DNA of 10,892 nt from CAVPRW01 sp046727435 [NCBI: bacterium] (GCA_046727435.1 JBKPCR010000377.1:1-10892); one strand, 5' to 3'; shown: positions 1 to 6,488, numbered from the stretch's first letter. The notes: generated from the letters alone by a model not told the origin. Numbers and translations are program-made.

Positions 1-836
1 ATCGCCGTCAGCGGCCCCCAATGGGCGAGATCGATGACGTCGAAGCAGCGGGGAAACTTGCCAAATGGATTCCAGCAGGTGACCAGTGCATCATCCTCAT
101 CGATCACCCAGCCTTCTCGACGGAAGAATTCGGCACACTCCACCCAGATCTGTGGCTCCCGAGCGGTGACCTGCACCTCCGCCTCGATATCGGGGAACAG
201 CGCAGGCGAGGCGATGACCTGGTTATGAAGATGGGGCTGCGATGCTCCTGACTCAGGCCCCTGATTTTTGCGAATGAGCACCGAGCCCACGGTCTCGTTT
301 GCATAGGCTAGGTGCACGATGCGGACATTGGCCTTTAACAAGGCGACAAATTGCTTGACGGGCAATGCCCCAGACCATTGGAGATCACGCAGAGACCGGG
401 CATTCACCATAAAATGCCGGGCATCTTCGACGATCACATACGATTCGTTTCGGCCGCCGGTGCATTCCTCGGGAATGCGTGGAATGAGGTTCCGGAAGGC
501 CCGAATCGCCCAATCGTCAGCCGCTACCCCGTCGGGGATGTCGCCGAGATCGAAGATCTCCCCATAGCTGACGCGGAACAGTTCCGCGGTCGTCTGATGC
601 TCACGGCCCGGGCAAAAAAGGCAGCGCGCTTCCTCTTGCACCATCTGCATGACGAGGTCGGGACCCAACGGGCTCTGCGGCTCGGGTGGCCTGGGACGCG
701 ACGCACTGAACATCGGCCTTTGCCCGTGAAAAGCAAAAATCTTCTTATGGATGTTGTTGAAATACGTGTGGGTTCCGGTGAAAGGATTGCGGATCCAGAC
801 GACTTGACCGTTCACTCGTTGGTAGAGAACTGGCAT
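1..836 (-). CDS. GalT-like (HIT superfamily) nucleotidyltransferase, C-terminus cut by window edge
   Basis: The minus strand is open without a stop from an ATG at 836 to the edge (278 complete codons). Residues 72-75 form a CxxC pair (CLFCPG) followed by REH, the layout of the N-terminal zinc site and PGNEH-type segment of galactose-1-phosphate uridylyltransferases. Residues 200-206 read QPHLHNQ, matching the catalytic HPHxQ region of GalT, with the nucleophilic histidine expected at 204. The N-terminus (NPFTGTHTYF near residue 17) recalls GalT-like proteins of unknown substrate such as the DUF4921 group, so the exact reaction is uncertain. The central motif is HLHNQ, not HPHGQ, and the segment where GalT carries a zinc-binding His (around 130) reads GRNESY. 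Family members transfer nucleotidyl groups between sugar phosphates or nucleotides in the cytoplasm. An in-frame GTG at 851 is an alternative start; neither start has a convincing SD. It diverges from the UvrC-like gene. The superfamily is fairly sure, the substrate unknown. Confidence 0.85.
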   Translation of the reverse strand, partial: MPVLYQRVNGQVVWIRNPFTGTHTYFNNIHKKIFAFHGQRPMFSASRPRPPEPQSPLGPDLVMQMVQEEARCLFCPGREHQTTAELFRVSYGEIFDLGDIPDGVAADDWAIRAFRNLIPRIPEECTGGRNESYVIVEDARHFMVNARSLRDLQWSGALPVKQFVALLKANVRIVHLAYANETVGSVLIRKNQGPESGASQPHLHNQVIASPALFPDIEAEVQVTAREPQIWVECAEFFRREGWVIDEDDALVTCWNPFGKFPRCFDVIDLAHWGPLTA

Positions 837-970
837 ACCCGCGACACTCACTTGGCAGCACACTGTGTCATCACAAGCGAATCGACGGAGTCCTTGACAG
901 CGGTCGGGCCTTCCATAGATATTGAACGCTCACTCGATCGCTCCAGCGCAGAACGTGTACCATACGAACC

Positions 971-999
971 ATTATAGAATATAGAAATAGCCCCCACAA
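971..999 (-). promoter_or_regulatory. Probable sigma70 promoter of the GalT-like gene
   Basis: On the minus strand a perfect -10 box TATAAT (971-976) lies 17 nt from TTGTGG (994-999), which matches the -35 consensus at its first three positions. Transcription would begin near 965, giving a leader of about 130 nt before the ATG at 836. The -35 box sits in one arm of an inverted repeat (GCCCCCA at 990-996, TGGGGGC at 1015-1021), which could be an operator or a hairpin in a read-through transcript. The rest of the 837-1073 spacer shows no clear plus-strand promoter for the nuclease gene. Confidence 0.5.
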
Positions 1000-1073
1000 C
1001 ATGCAACCGCTTCTTGGGGGCAGTTGTGCCCATCTCCCGCCAAGGGTGAAGGCCGAGGGACAGACCAAACACC

Positions 1074-2141
1074 ATGCATCACACCTGGCGGCCGAATCTC
1101 TCCGAGTTCCCCGAGCAACCAGGGGTCTATCTCTTTCGCAATGCCCGAGGTCGTGTGCTCTATGTGGGCAAGGCCTTGAATCTGCGCCGCCGCATCGCTT
1201 CCTACTTTCACCAGCGCCGCCGACAGCCACCCAGGCTCCGCCGCATGATCGGCCGCGCCCGTGCGGTGACGATGCATGAAACCGGCTCAGAGCTGGAGGC
1301 ATTGCTCTTAGAGTCGCGCCTGATCAAGCAGGAGAGGCCCCCCTTTAATCAGTTATTAATCGCGTATGTCGCGTTGCCATTCGTCAAATTGACCCTCGGC
1401 GAGCCGTTCCCGCGTTTAGTGCTCACTCGTGAGTTGATCCCCGATGGCAGTCAATACCTCGGGCCATTCCCACGCGTCGAAATCGCTGCCGTGGTGCTCG
1501 CGGCGTTGCAGCGCCTCTTGCCCTTGCGCACCTGCGACGCCGCGGTTCTGCCAGGGGTGTTTCCGACGCCATGCGAAGCCTTTCATCTGAGAAAATGCGC
1601 CGCGCCGTGCGTCGGACCGCATGTCGCCGCCACCTACCACCAGTATGTGGAGGCACTACTGGCTCTGCTAGCGCGTGGCCATGCCGAAATTTTGCGGCGC
1701 CTCAGGGAAGAACGCCAGCAGGCTGCCGACGGCATGTTCTTTGAGCGGGCCGGCCATCTGCATACGTTATTAGCGGCTCTGGACGAGGCCACTATCGGTC
1801 AGCCACTGGCCCTGCTGCCTGTGGCGCTGCGGAATTTCGTGGGGATCTTCACCCGGGCCATGCCCCACACATACGAGATGTTTTGCATACGCCACGGGCT
1901 GTTCGCCGGCAGGTTTGTGTGCGGGGGGAAGCCGGACCATTGGCAGGCGGTAGAAACCTTTCTCACGCGCTGCTATGGGGCGACAGATGACGCACCACGA
2001 GCAGGCGAAGCGGTGGTGGATGAGCTACGCATTGTGGCGGGTTGGCTGCAACGCACGCGTGCACGAGCGCGCTGGGTCCACCTCGATGCGCCGATGAATG
2101 CAACGGCGGCGTTAGAAGCGGTGATGGGCGCGCTACCCTAG
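1074..2141 (+). CDS. GIY-YIG nuclease resembling the N-terminal half of UvrC (Cho-like)
   Basis: The 355-residue product starts with a GIY-YIG nuclease domain (about 14-95): PGVYLF with Y19, VLYVGK with Y30, R38 in LNLRRR, a glutamate-rich helix at 73-80 and N92. Cysteines C154, C167, C175 and C179 (LRTC, PTPCEAF, RKCAAPC) occupy the place and nearly the spacing of the UvrC cluster reported to bind 4Fe-4S. A degenerate UVR-like helix pair follows (about 207-240). The UvrC RNase H-like 5'-incision domain and HhH tail are missing, since full UvrC is about 600 residues. Cho of enterobacteria, which makes only the 3' incision in nucleotide excision repair, is the nearest known analogue. The last 110 residues are not recognised. 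The ATG at 1074 places the GIY motif at the usual distance. An SD is weak (GAGGGA about 20 nt upstream). A backup repair nuclease is inferred; it is not the cell's UvrC. Confidence 0.85.
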   Translation: MHHTWRPNLSEFPEQPGVYLFRNARGRVLYVGKALNLRRRIASYFHQRRRQPPRLRRMIGRARAVTMHETGSELEALLLESRLIKQERPPFNQLLIAYVALPFVKLTLGEPFPRLVLTRELIPDGSQYLGPFPRVEIAAVVLAALQRLLPLRTCDAAVLPGVFPTPCEAFHLRKCAAPCVGPHVAATYHQYVEALLALLARGHAEILRRLREERQQAADGMFFERAGHLHTLLAALDEATIGQPLALLPVALRNFVGIFTRAMPHTYEMFCIRHGLFAGRFVCGGKPDHWQAVETFLTRCYGATDDAPRAGEAVVDELRIVAGWLQRTRARARWVHLDAPMNATAALEAVMGALP

Positions 2142-2169
2142 TGCCGGCAGCCAACATGGCAACGTCTGT

Positions 2170-2448
2170 TTACCAGTTGTGCCGGTCAATCATTGTCATA
2201 TCTTGATGCATCCGCTGCTCGGCTCGTCGCAGCCGCCAGCTCCACAGCATCAGTGTCACACCGGCAAAGAGCAGGACGCTGGCCACCATATAAGCCAGGA
2301 GCTCCGGCCACACCAGAATTGCCAAGGCCACCAAGCTCAGGGCAATGCCCGGCGCCATCAGCAACCACCAGACGCCCCCCGTGCCATTGCCGGTAAACTG
2401 CTGACCATACCGCTGCATACGAATAAATATCGGGGAACGCGTGAACAT
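2170..2448 (-). CDS. Small two-helix membrane protein, function unknown
   Basis: The 92-residue product begins MFTRSPIFIRMQRYG and contains two adjacent hydrophobic segments. The first is WWLLMAPGIALSLVALAIL and the second LLAYMVASVLLFAGVTLML, followed by a positively charged tail (SWRLRRAEQR) that suggests a hairpin with both ends in the cytoplasm. I do not recognise the family. The start is decided by a very good SD, GAGGAGGT, 7 nt upstream of the ATG at 2448; a longer reading from 2505 is possible but lacks such a site. A consensus-like promoter lies about 110 nt upstream. The gene is convergent with the UvrC-like gene and only 28 nt separate the two stop codons. A real expressed small gene is likely because start signal, promoter and membrane topology agree. 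Confidence 0.7.
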   Translation of the reverse strand: MFTRSPIFIRMQRYGQQFTGNGTGGVWWLLMAPGIALSLVALAILVWPELLAYMVASVLLFAGVTLMLWSWRLRRAEQRMHQDMTMIDRHNW

Positions 2449-2455
2449 GTTGGGC

Positions 2456-2463
2456 ACCTCCTC
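2456..2463 (-). promoter_or_regulatory. Strong SD site of the small membrane protein gene
   Basis: The minus strand reads GAGGAGGT then GCCCAAC then the ATG at 2448. This near-perfect anti-SD complement with 7-nt spacing fixes the start codon. Confidence 0.7.
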
Positions 2464-2562
2464 TATCGTGCTTCCTCTGACGGGCACATAAAAAATCTTT
2501 GGCACTGAAATGTGGCCAGCGGCCCAGAGGTGATCTACTCCTCACACTCGTATTGCATCATT

Positions 2563-2590
2563 AGTATGGCACGAGCGCAGCCACTGTCAA
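2563..2590 (-). promoter_or_regulatory. Sigma70 promoter for the small membrane protein gene
   Basis: The minus strand carries a perfect TTGACA (2585-2590), a 16-nt spacer, and CATACT (2563-2568, 4 of 6 to TATAAT). The start point would be near 2556, leaving a leader of about 108 nt. The -35 box abuts the 5' side of the candidate 6S RNA fold on the opposite strand, so the two units are divergent and closely packed. Confidence 0.6.
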
Positions 2591-2772
2591 GACTCAGGCC
2601 ATGGATGTGTTGAGCCTTTCGCCTCGTGGGGGCATCCTGGCCCTCCTTGTGGTTGCCTCTCTGTACCGTTACGGGGCTCCGTAGGCGTACCTGAGTTCAC
2701 CCATGTCCGCCTCTGACCACCAGCATACCGACTTGGCGTCATGTGCGCCCCGGTCTCGATCCATCTCGGGTC
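2591..2772 (+). ncRNA. ssrS: Candidate 6S RNA upstream of fau
   Basis: The plus strand can fold as one long interrupted rod. A closing stem pairs GACTC (2591-2595) with GGGTC (2768-2772) and ATGGAT (2601-2606) with ATCCAT (2759-2764), followed by GAGCC (2612-2616) with GGTCTC (2752-2757). A GC-rich stem pairs GGGGGCAT (2628-2635) with GTGCGCCCC (2743-2751). Then comes a large open bubble (2636-2648 opposite 2721-2742) and an apical arm closed by GTGGT/ACCAC (2649-2653 with 2716-2720), with an inner hairpin at 2663-2690. Length near 180 nt, central bubble and apical arm are the architecture of 6S RNA, which binds RNA polymerase holoenzyme as a promoter mimic. Position supports it: ssrS is often directly upstream of the cyclo-ligase gene (ygfA/fau). 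G-U pairs favour the plus strand. Ends are approximate. A TAGTAT at 2562-2567 could be its -10 box, but I see no -35. The fold was made by eye and is not unique. Confidence 0.5.
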
Positions 2773-2810
2773 AAATCGACCTCCGTGCAAGAATGATAGC
2801 GGCTTTTATA

Positions 2811-2839
2811 TTGACCTTTTAACAGGGTTTTGATAACTT
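2811..2839 (+). promoter_or_regulatory. Possible promoter of the fau-rny unit
   Basis: TTGACC (2811-2816, 5 of 6 to the -35 consensus) is followed after 17 nt by TAACTT (2834-2839, 3 of 6 to TATAAT), in a locally AT-rich stretch between the 6S-like fold and fau. An overlapping GATAAC at 2832-2837 is an alternative -10. Start would be near 2846. Confidence 0.4.
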
Positions 2840-2891
2840 CTAGGCCAACGTTTGGCACCTCAGTGCGGCCATAATGGGTGACTGAAGCGGA

Positions 2892-3590
2892 GTGCAGCTG
2901 CCGGTGGACGAAACGCGTCGGGAATATAACGAAACAACGTTGATCCGTGACCGGAAGCAGTACATTCGGCGGTCGATCCGCGCTGTGCGGCGAGGGTTGT
3001 CAGAGGCGGCACGGTTGGCGCACAGTCGCCGTGTCTGGGAGCGTGTGGCGGCCCTTCCCTGCTATCAGCACGCCCGGGTGGTGCTGGGCTACATGGCCTT
3101 TGATCACGAGGTGCTGACCGATGGTTTGATGCAACAGACCATGGCGTCGGGAAAGCAGCTGGTCTTGCCCATGGTGCTGGGTGATCGACAGGATATGGCG
3201 CTCTATGTTATCGAAGATCTTGGGTGTGATGTGGCACCCGGGTATCGTGGCATCCTTGAGCCCCAACCACAGCGCACACGCGCGGTGGCGCCGGAAACCC
3301 TCGAACTCGCGCTCATCCCTGGGGTAGCCTTCGATCTGCGGGGGGGACGCCTCGGGTTTGGCACCGGGTTCTACGATCGGTTACTCAGTCGACTGCCACA
3401 GGGCATCCCGACGGTGGGTCTGGCCTTCGATTTCCAGGTCATTCCGCGGCTACCGTCCCAACCTCATGACATGTTGCTGGAGGCGATTGTGACCGAGCAT
3501 CGCATCATTTGGGGGACATCCTATACGCAGGGTGATGCAGCGGAAGGGGCCCGGTTCTCTCATGTGGCTGGGGAAAGGGGAGAGGGGTGA
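2892..3590 (+). CDS. fau: 5-formyltetrahydrofolate cyclo-ligase
   Basis: This cytoplasmic enzyme uses ATP to convert 5-formyl-THF to 5,10-methenyl-THF, returning a folate storage form to one-carbon metabolism. The diagnostic signature is present: PGVAFD followed by GGRLGFGTGFYDR (residues 151-163), the ATP/folate-binding loop. The N-terminal basic helix (KQYIRRSIRAVRRGLS) and the lysine/proline motif KQLVLPMV also fit the family. As read from GTG 2892 the protein has 232 residues, longer than the usual 180-200. In-frame GTG 2904 and TTG 2940 are later alternatives, and none has a strong SD; the conserved part begins near residue 20. About 28 residues follow the conserved EHRII end and are low in recognisable content. 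It ends 6 nt before rny, so both are probably cotranscribed. A candidate 6S RNA lies upstream, a common arrangement for this gene. Confidence 0.93.
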   Translation: MQLPVDETRREYNETTLIRDRKQYIRRSIRAVRRGLSEAARLAHSRRVWERVAALPCYQHARVVLGYMAFDHEVLTDGLMQQTMASGKQLVLPMVLGDRQDMALYVIEDLGCDVAPGYRGILEPQPQRTRAVAPETLELALIPGVAFDLRGGRLGFGTGFYDRLLSRLPQGIPTVGLAFDFQVIPRLPSQPHDMLLEAIVTEHRIIWGTSYTQGDAAEGARFSHVAGERGEG

Positions 3591-3596
3591 ACAACC

Positions 3597-5165
3597 TTGG
3601 ACGCAACCTTTATTCTCATGGTGGCTGGAGCGTTAGGACTGGGAGGCGGGGGCCTCCTGAGCGGATATCTGCTGCGGAAAGCAGGCGTTGAGCGCCAACG
3701 ACGAACGGTTCAAGAAGAAGCGCAGCGCCTCCGAGACGAGGCCGTGAAGGATGCTGAGAGCAAGCGCAAAGAGGCGTTACTGGAGGCTAAAGAGCATTGG
3801 TTTCGCGCCAAAACGGAATTCGAGCAGGAAACTGAGGAGCGTCGGAAAGATCTGCAGAAATTCGAGCAGCGCATCGGTCAGCGCGAAAATAGCCTGGATC
3901 GGCGCACGGAAATGCTCGATCGGCGTGAGCGGGAACTGAGTCGTACGGAACGCCGCATCACAGAGCGGGAAGAGCACATCGCCGGCATGGAGATGCGCAC
4001 GCAGCACATGCTTGATGAGGAGCTGCGGAAATTAGAGCATATCTCGGGCTTGACGACGACGGAGGCCAAAGACGAACTTCGACAACGTCTGCTATCGGAG
4101 GTCAAGCACGAAGCGGCTGAGGAAGCCCGCCGCATCTTAGAGGAAAGCCGAGAGAACGCCCGTAAGAAGGCGGCCGAGATCATCGTCTTGGCGATCGAGC
4201 GCTATGCGGCCGACCACGTGGCGGAATCGACGGTGTCGGTGGTTGATCTGCCCAACGATGAAATGAAAGGCCGCATCATCGGGCGGGAGGGGCGGAATAT
4301 TCGCGCCCTGGAAGTGGCGACGGGAGTCGACCTGATCATCGATGACACGCCCGAGACCGTCCTGGTCTCGGCCTTTGATCCGATCCGACGTGAGATCGCG
4401 CGGCTGACGCTGGAGCGTCTCATCGCCGATGGCCGTATCCACCCCGCGCGTATCGAAGAGATGGTGGAGAAAGTTAAAAAAGAGATCGACGAGGTCACCT
4501 ACCAGGCAGGCATCGATGCCGCCTATGAGGTGGGGATCACCGACATGCATCCCGACTTGCTGCGCATCCTCGGTCGCTTGCGCTATCGCACCAGCTATAC
4601 CCAGAATGTCCTGCGGCATTCGGTCGAGGCGGCGATTTTGTGCGGCATCATGGCTGCCGAGCTGGGGGTCGATCAGCGTATCGCCAAGCGTGCCGGCCTG
4701 CTGCATGATATCGGCAAGGCGCTGGATCACCAGTTGGAGGGCACGCACATCTCGATCGGGGTCGATTTATTGAAGAAATATAACGAACCTGAGGCAGTGA
4801 TCAACGCCATCGAAGCCCACCACGACGATGTCGAAGCGCGCTCGATCGAAGCCGTGCTGGTGCAAGCGGCCGATGCGCTATCGGCGGCGCGGCCCGGGGC
4901 TCGACGCGAAATGCTGCAGACCTATGTGCAGCGGCTCGCGAAAATGGAGGAGATCGCCGAGTCCTTCGAGGGGGTGGAAAGGACTTTCGCTATCCAGGCG
5001 GGGCGCGAGATCCGCGTCATCGTGACGCCGGATAAGGTGCAAGATTCCGAGGCGATTTTCCTGGCGCAAGATATCGCCAAAAAGATCGAGCGCGAATGCA
5101 CCTACCCAGGCCACATCAAGGTCATTGTGGTGCGCGAGACCCGCGCCGTCGAATACGCCAAGTAA
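3597..5165 (+). CDS. rny: Ribonuclease Y
   Basis: This membrane-anchored endoribonuclease starts mRNA decay at the inner face of the membrane. The 522 residues match the family length and order. An N-terminal membrane anchor (about 5-26, with [17 protein letters not shown]) is followed by a long charged coiled coil (about 30-200). The KH RNA-binding domain has [12 protein letters not shown] starting at 225, and the HD domain carries RHSVE (H341), HDIGK (H370, D371), AHHDDVE (from 407) and [12 protein letters not shown] (D426). The residues expected to bind the two metals are all present. AHHDDVE replaces the more usual AHHGDVE, a small change. The start read here is TTG 3597, preceded by GGGGAGAGGGG at the end of fau with about 10-nt spacing; ATG at 3618 (residue 8) is an alternative but would clip the membrane anchor. 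The 6-nt gap and the SD inside fau indicate coupling with that gene. Confidence 0.97.
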   Translation: MDATFILMVAGALGLGGGGLLSGYLLRKAGVERQRRTVQEEAQRLRDEAVKDAESKRKEALLEAKEHWFRAKTEFEQETEERRKDLQKFEQRIGQRENSLDRRTEMLDRRERELSRTERRITEREEHIAGMEMRTQHMLDEELRKLEHISGLTTTEAKDELRQRLLSEVKHEAAEEARRILEESRENARKKAAEIIVLAIERYAADHVAESTVSVVDLPNDEMKGRIIGREGRNIRALEVATGVDLIIDDTPETVLVSAFDPIRREIARLTLERLIADGRIHPARIEEMVEKVKKEIDEVTYQAGIDAAYEVGITDMHPDLLRILGRLRYRTSYTQNVLRHSVEAAILCGIMAAELGVDQRIAKRAGLLHDIGKALDHQLEGTHISIGVDLLKKYNEPEAVINAIEAHHDDVEARSIEAVLVQAADALSAARPGARREMLQTYVQRLAKMEEIAESFEGVERTFAIQAGREIRVIVTPDKVQDSEAIFLAQDIAKKIERECTYPGHIKVIVVRETRAVEYAK

Positions 5166-5181
5166 GCTGAGCATCGAGGCT

Positions 5182-5246
5182 GCAACCACAGATAGACCCA
5201 GATACACAGAGATGCTCTGTGGGCATCTCTGTGTATCTGGGGTTGC
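5182..5246. repeat. Long imperfect palindrome between rny and the sirtuin gene
   Basis: A perfect 19-bp stem, CCCAGATACACAGAGATGC (5197-5215) with its complement at 5223-5241, encloses a 7-nt loop. An outer stem pairs GCAAC (5182-5186) with GTTGC (5242-5246), with a 10-nt bulge on the left arm only. The left arm holds near-repeats of CAGATA/CAGAGA. No T-run follows on either strand, so a classical intrinsic terminator is not supported. The sequence style is that of dispersed REP-like palindromes. It could stabilise the 3' end of the rny transcript or partly separate it from the downstream gene. Confidence 0.8.
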
Positions 5247-5270
5247 TGACTTCTGCGAAGGAACTAGGGG

Positions 5271-6059
5271 ATGGACAAGCGCGGGAATGGTCACGTATGG
5301 GCCCTCGATCAAGCTGTCGACTGGCTCATCTCATCGCGCTATGTCATCGCTATGACCGGCGCTGGGGTGTCGGTAGAAAGCGGCATTCCGCCCTTCCGTG
5401 GGCCAGGCGGCCTGTGGACGAAGCATGGCGAACCGCCGATGGACGTCTACCAGCGTTTCTTGGCGGACCCGAAGGGCTATTGGGAAGAACGTCTGAAGGC
5501 GCCAAACGAAATCGTTCAGGCCCTGGCTCGGGCGCAACCTAACGCCGGACACTCCGCCATGGTCGAGCTGGAGCAGCTCGGCATCTTGCGCCATCTGATC
5601 ACGCAGAACATCGACGATCTGCATCGTGCTGCCGGCCATCAAAAGCTGGCGGAGATTCATGGCAACGCCCAACTGCTGCGTTGCATTGGGTGCAGCCAGC
5701 GTTTCGCGAAGGACGCGATGGTCATCGTGCTCGACGACTTGCCCCCCCGTTGCCCGACTTGTCATGGCATCGTCAAAGCCGACACAGTGCACTTCGGGGA
5801 GCCTATCCCGCCGGAGGTGCTGGAAGTGTGCTTTCGCGAGACGCGCCACGCCGACTGCATGCTCGTGGCCGGTACGTCGGCGCTGGTATACCCTGCCGCC
5901 TCCTTTCCGCAGATGGTGAAGCAGCACGGCGGCGTTCTGATCGAAGTGAATCTCTACGACACCCCCCTCACCCCACTCGCCGACTGCTCCCTGCAGGGAC
6001 CATTCGGGGAGATTCTGCCCACGCTTGTCGAGCAGGTACGCGCCAAACTTACCGCCTAG
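5271..6059 (+). CDS. NAD-dependent protein deacylase (sirtuin, Sir2 family)
   Basis: Sirtuins remove acyl groups from lysine side chains using NAD, forming nicotinamide and O-acyl-ADP-ribose. The 262-residue product has the family motifs in order: GAGVSVESGIPPFRG (30-44), TQNIDDLH (111-118), the catalytic HGN (H130), zinc cysteines C138/C141 and C161/C164, and GTSALVYPAA (201-210). NIDDLHRAAG and EIHGN resemble class III sirtuins (SIRT5, CobB), where the residue after NID is N or E, not G. The helix that bears their acyl-pocket Tyr and Arg reads YWEER, so by eye W71 takes the Tyr place and R74 the Arg place. Substrate preference (acetyl versus succinyl) therefore cannot be read off. The ATG at 5271 has AAGGA 8 nt upstream. 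Separated from rny by 105 nt with a palindrome, it may be a separate or read-through unit. Cytoplasmic, no signal peptide. Confidence 0.95.
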   Translation: MDKRGNGHVWALDQAVDWLISSRYVIAMTGAGVSVESGIPPFRGPGGLWTKHGEPPMDVYQRFLADPKGYWEERLKAPNEIVQALARAQPNAGHSAMVELEQLGILRHLITQNIDDLHRAAGHQKLAEIHGNAQLLRCIGCSQRFAKDAMVIVLDDLPPRCPTCHGIVKADTVHFGEPIPPEVLEVCFRETRHADCMLVAGTSALVYPAASFPQMVKQHGGVLIEVNLYDTPLTPLADCSLQGPFGEILPTLVEQVRAKLTA

Positions 6060-6091
6060 CAACCAACTAAAGCTTATCATTCCCATCTCTT

Positions 6092-6300
6092 CAGAGAGCT
6101 TGCCGTCCTTCCAAGTATGGGATAAGATTTGACCAAGCAAGGAGTGCGAACACCACGATCACGTGGCGCTTGGACGAGAAGTAGATTGCCACGATGAACG
6201 CCGCGGCGAGGAGGAGTGGATATGCACTGGCCCCCGCGGCGTAGAGCGCCGCAAGCCGTCGAGCCTGCCGCCGCGTCTCAGCAAGGAAAGGAGAGGGACG
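6092..6300 (-). pseudogene. Remnant: 3' end of a membrane protein gene without a start
   Basis: Reading the minus strand from about 6300 to a TGA at 6094-6092 gives a coherent membrane-type tail: ETRRQARRLAALYAAGA, then the hydrophobic stretch PLLLAAAFIVAIYF, a short basic loop SSKRHV, a second stretch IVVFALLAW, and the end SNLIPYLEGRQAL. In this frame there is no ATG, GTG or TTG between this stretch and an upstream stop near 6335. It therefore looks like the broken end of a gene whose front was lost, next to repeats that may mark the break. The family is not recognised. Chance cannot be excluded for about 65 codons. Confidence 0.4.
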
Positions 6301-6328
6301 CCGGAGCGGCCTTGGCCCGCTCCGGCGT
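6298..6328. repeat. Perfect 12-bp hairpin in the 6060-6580 spacer
   Basis: ACGCCGGAGCGG (6298-6309) pairs perfectly with CCGCTCCGGCGT (6317-6328) around a 7-nt loop. No T-run follows on the plus strand and only a weak pyrimidine tract on the minus strand. It may be an old terminator, a protein-binding palindrome or a repeat unit. It lies at the upstream end of the minus-strand gene remnant. Confidence 0.6.
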
Positions 6329-6406
6329 AATAGCGGTCAGCTCGATCTCTAATTCCCCTTGTGGTCCGTTGGGGAACAGTTGGTGGAGCTCTGGGTATAC
6401 GGCGGC

Positions 6407-6488
6407 GGGTGGTGTCCTAATCCTGCGTTGCTGGGCAGCAAATCAGGGGAGTGACCCACCGCCGCAACTCACTTTTAGGACACTACCC
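6407..6488. mobile_element. 82-bp element with 14-bp terminal inverted repeats (MITE-like or IS remnant)
   Basis: GGGTGGTGTCCTAA (6407-6420) and TTAGGACACTACCC (6475-6488) are inverted copies differing at one position. They enclose 54 nt with no coding capacity. Ends and size fit a non-autonomous miniature element or the two fused ends of a decayed insertion sequence. The right side is followed by TGCACTCACTT, which partly repeats GCAACTCACTT inside the right end. No convincing target duplication is visible and the family is not assigned. Confidence 0.45.

Noticed and set aside
351-977. Plus-strand open frame of 208 codons
   Set aside because: It lies opposite the GalT-like gene, whose minus-strand reading gives family motifs (CxxC, PHLHNQ) throughout. 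The plus-strand product has no recognisable motif.
2179-2508. Plus-strand open frame of 109 codons
   Set aside because: The opposite strand has a strong SD, a promoter and a two-helix membrane protein; the plus product is low-complexity His/Gln/Pro-rich.
2587-2790. Minus-strand open frame of 67 codons
   Set aside because: There is no SD and no protein-like pattern, and it coincides with the 6S-like RNA fold.
4137-4748. Minus-strand open frame of 203 codons
   Set aside because: It lies entirely within rny on the other strand and has no SD or motif.
5197-5241. Intrinsic terminator after rny
   Set aside because: The stem is very strong, but neither strand has a T-run after it, so it is reported as a palindromic repeat.
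5331-6140. Minus-strand open frame of 269 codons
   Set aside because: It lies opposite the sirtuin gene, which has every family motif; the minus frame is a mirror of its codon usage.
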